64,000 nucleotides of DNA. It comes from Spongilla lacustris (taxonomy: Eukaryota > Porifera > Demospongiae > Spongillida > Spongillidae). The notes below the pieces were generated by a model. The model was not told the origin of the DNA and searched no databases. It saw nothing but the letters and a program-made list of their open reading frames with translations. Location: NCBI GenBank assembly GCA_949361645.1, contig OX442427.1:4096016-4160015 (forward strand), in the 5' to 3' direction. A program made the position numbers and the translations under genes. Below, piece after piece: positions 50,401-58,550 of the stretch; within the stretch, counting starts at the first letter, position 1, and each line of letters starts with the position of its first letter.

Positions 50401-53400
50401 GGCAGAAACAGAAAGGATCCGAGCCTTATTCACTGGAGAGGAGGAAGATAGCAGTGATTGGAAAGCATACATATCCAGCTTCTTAGACAGAGCTCTTTGT
50501 GGAGGCAGGTTGACCAGAACCTCCTCAGCTGTGATTGACTCATCAGGGGGAACCTGAGTATTGAAGCGGGTCGCAGCCTGAACCATGCGATATTATCAGC
50601 ACTACCAAATCCTGATGAAGCAAGGGAAGCTATAAACGCAGCAGAACAGTGCAAAGCAAGGGACCGAAAACCAAGCCCACCAAAACTTTGACTAAGTTGT
50701 GCTTGCTACCAATTTGGGTCGGGGACGTCCACTGCAATGCAGGAGGTGAAGCATAGCCTTACCTCCTCATCAAAGAGCTTAAGAAAGTCAGCACAATGGC
50801 TTGGAGGAGAGGCTCTGGCTAGATGTCCACACATACGAAGAAGCGAAAAGGCCACGTGAAGGTCAACTGTAGAGACATCCACAAGCCTTAAGCAAGATCT
50901 TGGGCATTGCACATTTCTCTGCAATGAAGCGAGAACAGTGGACAAAATCTCCGATTGGGGCCCCTAGGATGTCCAGGTTGGGAAGGAGAGATGACTTCAC
51001 CACTGGTGGAAATAGTGAATTACTACTCCTACTGAAAAGTTCACACTTGGAAAAATTGATGTAAAGCCCCAATTACTGCAGACCTCTCCCCTGCTAGAAC
51101 CCCATCATCAAGATACCAAGCTTCCAGAAGCAGCTGGAGACAATCATCATCTGCATCAATACTGGTAACAGGCTTATGGAGAACCAAGGCGAACAGCATT
51201 GAGCCCAGTGGTTCACCTTGCTGGACACCAGACTGGGAACTTATCTGGCCCATAGGGTGCCACAATGATGTATGAGATCTATAGCACCACGAGACCCATG
51301 GGAGAAGCTCTGGAAAGAAAGTAGCACATAATCCATAACTGCCTGCCTCAATACCATATTGAAGCCATTTGACATATCCACCTTGAACACCACAAAGTCA
51401 CCATTCAACCAGTTTTCTTCAATGCATCTCCTTAAGCTGTGCACAATCTTTTCTGCACCTGCTTTACAAGCCACTCCAAATTGTGAGGGCTGAAAGAATG
51501 AGGAGATCTTGTCCCTTAGGATGGCACAGATGCATTTCCCTGTCAGCCTTCACAATGTTTCCCCCACTGCAATCAGCCTAACATGTGGTGGGTTACCCTA
51601 GCTCCTTACCTTTGTTCAGTGCAATGAGCCTGCCGCCTGCCAAAAATGTTGCCACTGGTACAGGGACCTTTCCAGAAGCCATAAGGTTCACAATGCTCTT
51701 AAGGGAGTCACCAATTGGTGTGTGAAGGGGAATAGATGCAGCATCCAAAAGGTGCTGAACAGAGAGTCCTGAAGGACCAGCTGAAGTGCCTTTAGGGAAG
51801 GATCTCAAGATCTTCAGTATGTTAAAGGTGGGACCTAGTGTAACAGGCTCAGCGGTAGCATTTGGGGTCACTGGAGGTGGACAGGCTGGATGCTTGGCCT
51901 GCAACAAGCGCCAGGTTGTGTCACTATTGGGGGCAATGCCACTTGATAATAGCATCCAGCAAGCTTTGCCTGTCATTCCTGAGCGGCCAAGAGAAACTGC
52001 AGAATTGATCACTCTTCTGTAATTAGTGGCCTCCTCTGTGATGCAGCAACCGTTCTCCCGACTTTTTGCCATTGTCCAAAGAGTGGATAGGTCATTATTC
52101 AACCACATTTTGCAAGGAGACTCTATTGCTATAGCTGTGCCCCAACCACCAAAAGACTCATTATTATTATTATTATTATTGCTTAGCCTGACTTTGATAT
52201 GAGCCAACGCACGGGCACTCCTGTCTCGAGCAGGATCATCTGTGGAAGATCCATACAACTTATTGTAATATTAGTCCTTTTGTTAGTAATGTATATGTGT
52301 ATTATGTAGATACTACTATTGTATATATAATATGTGTTTGTAATAAAATAGTTGATATGGGTTGGATGCTTGGCTTCTGGCACTTAATGTACCTGCCATT
52401 GTTTTATGTTTTATGAAACTGAGGGTGTGCATTATTTAGAATACCCTCGTAGTGATCCTTGCACAATGCTTGTTGAGATATTTAGTGGACTTGCTCTTCA
52501 TGCTCTGAGGCTATTTCCTAAATGTATATCACTTTTTCAATAATCTTAATGTGGTTAAATAATAAAGCTGTACATGTAATGATACATTAAACTGCTGTAA
52601 ATTGTATTAGTGCTGTAATACAATAAATTTGTCTTCAACTAGTTAGATAGGTGATGCCACAGTTATCGAAAGTGAAAATTTGCTACTCTTGTAGCATGCA
52701 TATATACTACGCAATTCATACCAGTATAATGGTTGTTATTAACTTTGATGTTACAGGTCAGTTGCAAAGACCATGGCATGCAGATGATTAAGCTGCTGTC
52801 CAAAAAAGAAAGGTAAATGTATATACTATGTATAGTCAATCCATCACATCCAAATAGTATATTCCTCTTCTGTACATAATATTGTAGCATTGCATAATTA
52901 GATCAGTCATTAGAATAGATTAATATCTGTAGTGCCACCTTATGAGAATGTCTCCTTTCACAAAACCCTGTCCTGTTTATGAGCACTGTCACATAACACA
53001 GCGGTTCACTTGCATGATTCCGGGCTCGCCTCTGCACGTTCTGGCGCACGGATCCAATTGGATCCGATGTTAGCCGGTTGTACGATGACAGTACACGTGT
53101 GCGGACCGATAGGAAACGGCCGTGGAAGCGAGGCTCGTTTGGTCGCACGTTTTCACACGCTGATAATTCGTCTGCCTACCCCGTACGAGTTGTTCGGATC
53201 GTCTAACAACACAGTACGACTGTCAACCTGGCCCCGTACGGTCTGTTTGGATCGTTTACCTGGCCCCGTTTTGATCGTCTACCTACTCTGTACGAGCTTT
53301 CAACCCACCCCGTACGTATCTATGGTAGAACATGCAGCCTGCCGATCGACGCCATACATTTTGACACCGCGCCTCGCTCGCAAATAAACTTGGCCACACT

Positions 53401-53437
53401 TTTAAGTTTCTGTGAATCTCAAATTAGAAAAATACAC

Positions 53438-53489
<52 letters not shown>

Positions 53490-56400
53490 TTTCTCTTCCG
53501 TTTAGTGCGTCAATTGCCTCTCCATTTATATAGGCCTGTTTCTGTCCGCGCGTCTTCTGTTTCTGATAATGCAATACACGATCTGAGATTGTTGCCAATA
53601 AGATAAAACCTTACCTCCTCACTTTTCTCGGGTAGGAACAACTTGCTTGCACCCTTGAATTGCCTTGAATTCCCAGGATCCCTGTGTGCATGTACAATAA
53701 CAAATATTAAACTATATGTACATTACCTCGAATAACGTAACTGTGCTGCATATACGACCTTCGCTGCTACAGCCTTCTGCCTTATAAAGTACTGAACAGC
53801 CACAAGTAGCTTCTCCGATGGTATAAATTGTAACGGAACTGCATCAAGAACTGTGTGAGTGTGCATGAGACGGGGTAAAAAAAACAAACCTTACCTATGT
53901 CAGTTATAGGTATATAGTTCAGGGCCTAGTTCGTTCAAAACACGCAGCATTAGTCTTTCATGGTGACCTTACAGAATCGAGATCGCAGTAAGATTGAATA
54001 ATCCACCGTTACTTACTGAGTTAACGTTGCTGTCTCTTGCACGCAGCGCGAACACTGGCCATTGCGGTAATTGAAAGGACGCGCGTACGTCTATATCATA
54101 AAAGGCTAGGTAAATAATCATCCTACCATTTGCGAGGCCAGTCTGAGTGAGTCAAGTCACGTTGCTATATACCGGATGCAAAATTGCAGAACTGTTTAAA
54201 CGCCCAGGGCATATTGTGCGGGTAATTAGACACGTGACCAGATGGTCATAAATGTAAAACATATACATAAACTTTGATAGACAATTATTCGCTTGATCAA
54301 ATTAGAGTCCTTCCAGGGAAGGAAGAGATGGCACCTCTCACACGCAGTATGGGGGAGCACTTATTGGAGAACACTGCATAGAGAGATGTTTGGATGTGTG
54401 TACTCCAAGCACATATCAGTCATCCATTACCTTGCCTTCAATGCTTTCTCATGAGGATGAGAAACTGAGTGTAAGGAGAGTGTGTAAAAATGTCTCAGTA
54501 TGTACCTTGTTACAATCATTCGCAGCCCTTCCAGGGAAGGAAGAGATGGCACCTCTCACAGGCAGGGTAGATCTCTGCTACGTGGATGGATGGGGAGCAC
54601 TTATTGGAGAACACTGCATAGAGAGATGTTTGGATGTTTGTACTCCAAGCACACATCAGTCATCCATTACCTTGCCTTCAATACAAGACAATACTTTCTC
54701 ATGAGGATGAGAAACAGAGTGTAAGGAGAGTGTGTAAGAATGTCTCAGTACATACCTTCTCACAATCATTCACTTGATCAAATTAGAGTCCTTCCAGGGA
54801 AGGAAGAGATGGCACCTCTCACATGCAGTATGGGGGAGCACTTATTGGAGAACACTGTGTAGAGAGATGTTTGGATGTTTGTACTCCAAGCACACATCAG
54901 TCATCCATTACCTTGCCTTCAATACAAGACAATACTTTCTCATGAGGATGAGAAACAGAGTGTAAGGAGAGTGTGTAAGAATGTCTCAGTACATACCTTC
55001 TCACAATCATTCACTTGATCAAATTAGAGTCCTTCCAGGGAAGGAAGAGATGGCACCTCTCACACGCAGTATGGGGGAGCACTTATTGGAGAACACTGCG
55101 TAGAGAGATGTTTGGATGTGTGTACTCCAAGCACATATCAGTCATCCATAACCTTGCCTTCAATGCTTTCTTATGAGGATGAGAAACTGAGTGTAAGGAG
55201 AGTGTGTAAAAATGTCTCAGTACGTACCTTGACAGTTGTTACAATCATTTGCAGTCCTTCCAGGGAAGGAAGAGATGGCACCTCTCACAGGCAGGGTAGA
55301 TCTCTGCTATGTGGATGGATGGGGAGCACTTATTGGAGAACACTGCGTAGAGAGATGTTTGGATGTTTGTACTCCATGCACACATCAGTCATCCATTACC
55401 TTGCCTTCAATACAAGACAATGCTTTCTCATGAGGATGAGAAACAGAGTGTAAGGAGAGTGTGTAAGAATGTCTCAGTACGTACCTTGTCGCTATCATTC
55501 GCTTGTTCAAATTAGAGTCCTTCCAGGGAAGGAAGAGATGGCACCTCTCACACGCAGTATGAGGGAGCAAGTATTGGAGAACACTGCGTAGAGAGATGTT
55601 TGGATGTTTGTACTCCAAGCACACATCAGTCATCCATTACCTTGCCTTCAATACAAGACAATACTTTCTCATGAGGATGAGAAACAGAGTGTAAGGAGAG
55701 TGTGTAAGAATGTCTCAGTACGTACCTTCTCACAATCATTCACTTGATCAAATTAGAGTCCTTCCAGGGAAGGAAGAGATGGCACCTCTCACACGCAGTA
55801 TGGGGGAGCACTTATTGGAGAACACTGCATAGAGAGATGTTTGGATGTGTGTACTCCAAGCACATATCAGTCATCCATTACCTTGCCTTCAATGCTTTCT
55901 TATGAGGATGAGAAACTGAGTGTAAGGAGAGTGTGTAAAAATGTCTCAGTACGTACCTTGACAGTTGTTACAATCATTTGCAGTCCTTCCAGGGAAGGAA
56001 GAGATGGCACCTCTCACAGGCAGGGTAGATCTCTGCTACGTGGATGGATGGGGAGCACTTATTGGAGAACACTGCGTAGAGGGATGTTTGTACTCCAAGC
56101 ACACATCAGTCATCCATTACCTTGCCTTCAATACAAGACAATGCTTTCTCATGAGGATGAGAAACAGAGTGTAAGGAGAGTGTGTAAGGATGTCTCAGTA
56201 CGTACCTTGTCGCTATCATTCGCTTGTTCAAATTAGAGTCCTTCCAGGGAAGGAAGAGATGGCACCTCTCACACGCAGTACGGGGGAGCACTTATTGGAG
56301 AACACTGCGTAGAGAGATGTTTGGATGTGTGTACTCCAAGCACACATTAGTCATCCATTACCTTGCCTTCAATACAAGGCAATGCTTTCTCATGAGGATG

Positions 56401-58518
56401 AGAAACATTGTGTAAGGAGAGTGTGTAAGAATGTCTCAGTACGTACCTTCCAATCATTCACTTGATCAAATTAGAGTCCTTCCAGGGAAGGAAGAGATGG
56501 CACCTCTCACACGCAGTATGGGGGAGCACGTATTGGAGAACACTGCATAGAGAGATGTTTGGATGTTTGTACTCCAAGCACACATCAGTCATCCATTACC
56601 TTGACTTCAATACAAGGCAATGCTTTCTCATGAGGATGAGAAACATTGTGTAAGGAGAGTGTGTAAGAATGTCTCAGTACGTACCTTCCAATCATTCACT
56701 TGATCAAATTAGAGTCCTTCCAGGGAAGGAAGAGATGGCACCTCTCACACGCAGTATGGGGGAGCACGTATTGGAGAACACTGCGTAGAGAGATGTTTGG
56801 ATGTTTGTACTCCAAGCACACATCAGTCATCCATTACCTTGACTTCAATGCTTTCTCATGAGAATAAGAAACAGAGTTGTAAGGAGAGTGAATAAAAATG
56901 TCTCAGTAGGTACCTTGTTACAATCATTTCAGTCCTTCCAGGGAAGGAAGAGATGGCACCTCTCACAGGCAGGGCTACGTGGATGGATGGTGAGCACTTA
57001 TTGGAGAACACTGCGTAGAGAGAAGTTTGGATGTTTGTACTCCAAGCACACATCAGCCAACCATTACCTTGCCTTCAATCATGTTTTCTGTTTCAAATCC
57101 TACACGCAGACACTCAAACGATGACGCGCAGTAAAGATGTGCTGACGGAATCAGATGTCTTGGAATAACCTGACCAGGCTGTGACAAAAAAAAGACGCTG
57201 GCACCTCCTAGAGGTTTTCTGCAAAAACTGGTGGCTGGTACGGGCCCGTGCTGATGTACTAGTAATCCGTCTTACATCGGCGTGAGAGTACAGATCTGTC
57301 ACGCCCACTGCCGATCTTACGGTGAGCCTCGGCCCGACTTTGGTGCTAAAGCCTATGGGACTGACTACGTCAGTACTCTAACTTTTCAATTTATCTGACG
57401 TCCGATGTGCTGTCTACATGTAACAGAAGTGATTGAGTACGATATATGTACATATACGAGGCCATACCATTGTTGGTACATGTAATATCAACTCCTTCAA
57501 CTTCAGGACTAGTGATCGCACAGCCATGGTTAGCAAGTTGGTGCTCGAAGTAGGTGGATTTGCACACAAACTCTACACAGTGATCACAATATTAAAAGTC
57601 TTTAATTTGCCGCTAATTATTATGACTCAAGAAAAATAATTTCATTGCGTGTATTTAGTGTCTTTGCAGACGGTTTGATCGTACGGCCCACGCTCCAAAT
57701 ATCTACCGTACGGTCCAAGGAAACAATGACTGCCTACCCACGTTTCGCTGTTTGCACGTCGGGTGTATTGACGGCGGGAATTAATCGTCACACGTATTTG
57801 GACGGCTGAACCGCTGTGTAATTTCTGTCCACACCAAAGTTAATGAAACATGTGCAGCTAAAACATTGTGTACTGGTAGCTAGAAAAACAGTCTCAATCC
57901 ATGTCCAAATTATCATTCATCAGTTTCTTCCCCAGATCCTTGATCGATGCCCAACATGGTATTTAACCTCCACATAAATGACAATGGTGTTGCATGTAAG
58001 AATCCACTAAAAATTTATTTCCCAAAAGCCAAGAACATTAAGTCTATACATCATTTTGGAATGTATATGCATGTGCCAATCTTAGAGAGTATTCATTGGT
58101 GGATCCAATGTTCGAGTTTGGGGGAGCACACTTGGGAAATGTATGAACGGTTCCGTAAGCTTCCCAGTTCTTTATTGGGTGGGGCCTGGAGCAGAGTCCC
58201 AGAAATGTAGCAAGTTTTGCATTGTTAAGCTTCACAACCAGCTGGTGTTCTTTCATAGCGGCTGTGATGTGGCAAAATTGAGATCTTGATCACTATAATC
58301 TATAGACCTACTGTATCATATTTTCACATCCACATCTAACCCGGGCTAAAATGTAACTGTCCAAGGTTATCATTCCACATAAGGATTGAAGCCACAAATC
58401 TCGATGCCTTCAAGTCACGGCTGTCTATTATCAAGTTTTTGTAAAGTGTATCATTTCTAGCAGGGAATATACAAGTGCTCATTCCATTATTTACCTTAGT
58501 GTTCTTTTTGTTCCTGTA

Positions 58519-58550
<32 letters not shown>

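Larger units (their letters stand above)
27391..52756. mobile_element. Retrotransposon nest in a single RSAD1 intron
   Basis: This is the 25.4-kb intron between phase-matched RSAD1 exons. From left to right it holds a foldback element, then copies A(-), C(+), B(-), D(+), E(-), F(+), G(-), H(-), I(-), J(+), K(-) and L(+) of one restriction-like-endonuclease non-LTR family. Nearly every copy boundary carries a TTA/TAA microsatellite. The copies occupy about 28,470-52,340; the remainder is short flanking sequence. Confidence 0.85.
52996..57820. mobile_element. 4.8-kb terminal-inverted-repeat element enclosing a satellite array
   Basis: ACACAGCGGTTCA at the left end (about 52,996) is mirrored by TGAACCGCTGTGT at about 57,808-57,820. 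Inside each end are GC-richer subterminal stretches with repeated GTACGG and GATCGT motifs (53,160-53,310 and 57,670-57,720). Their composition contrasts with the AT-rich surroundings. CAGCGGTTC ends recall hAT elements, but no matching 8-bp target duplication is evident. No transposase was seen. The middle holds the 12-copy satellite. It lies in the RSAD1 intron 52,813-58,908. Confidence 0.5.

Noticed and set aside
31884..52340. Twin-priming (5' inversion) of single elements as the cause of head-to-head pairs
   Set aside because: Both partners of a pair have their own 3' ends, and their coding regions overlap rather than complement each other.
54390..56415. Repeated 60-130-codon plus-strand frames (for example LPGKEEMAPLTGRVDLCYVD) as a repeat-protein gene
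   Set aside because: They follow the satellite monomers, shift frame with monomer length, and lack introns, domains or a common start.
52996..57820. Firm assignment of the satellite-bearing element to the hAT superfamily
   Set aside because: The CAGCGGTTC end is suggestive, but an 8-bp target duplication was not seen and there is no transposase.
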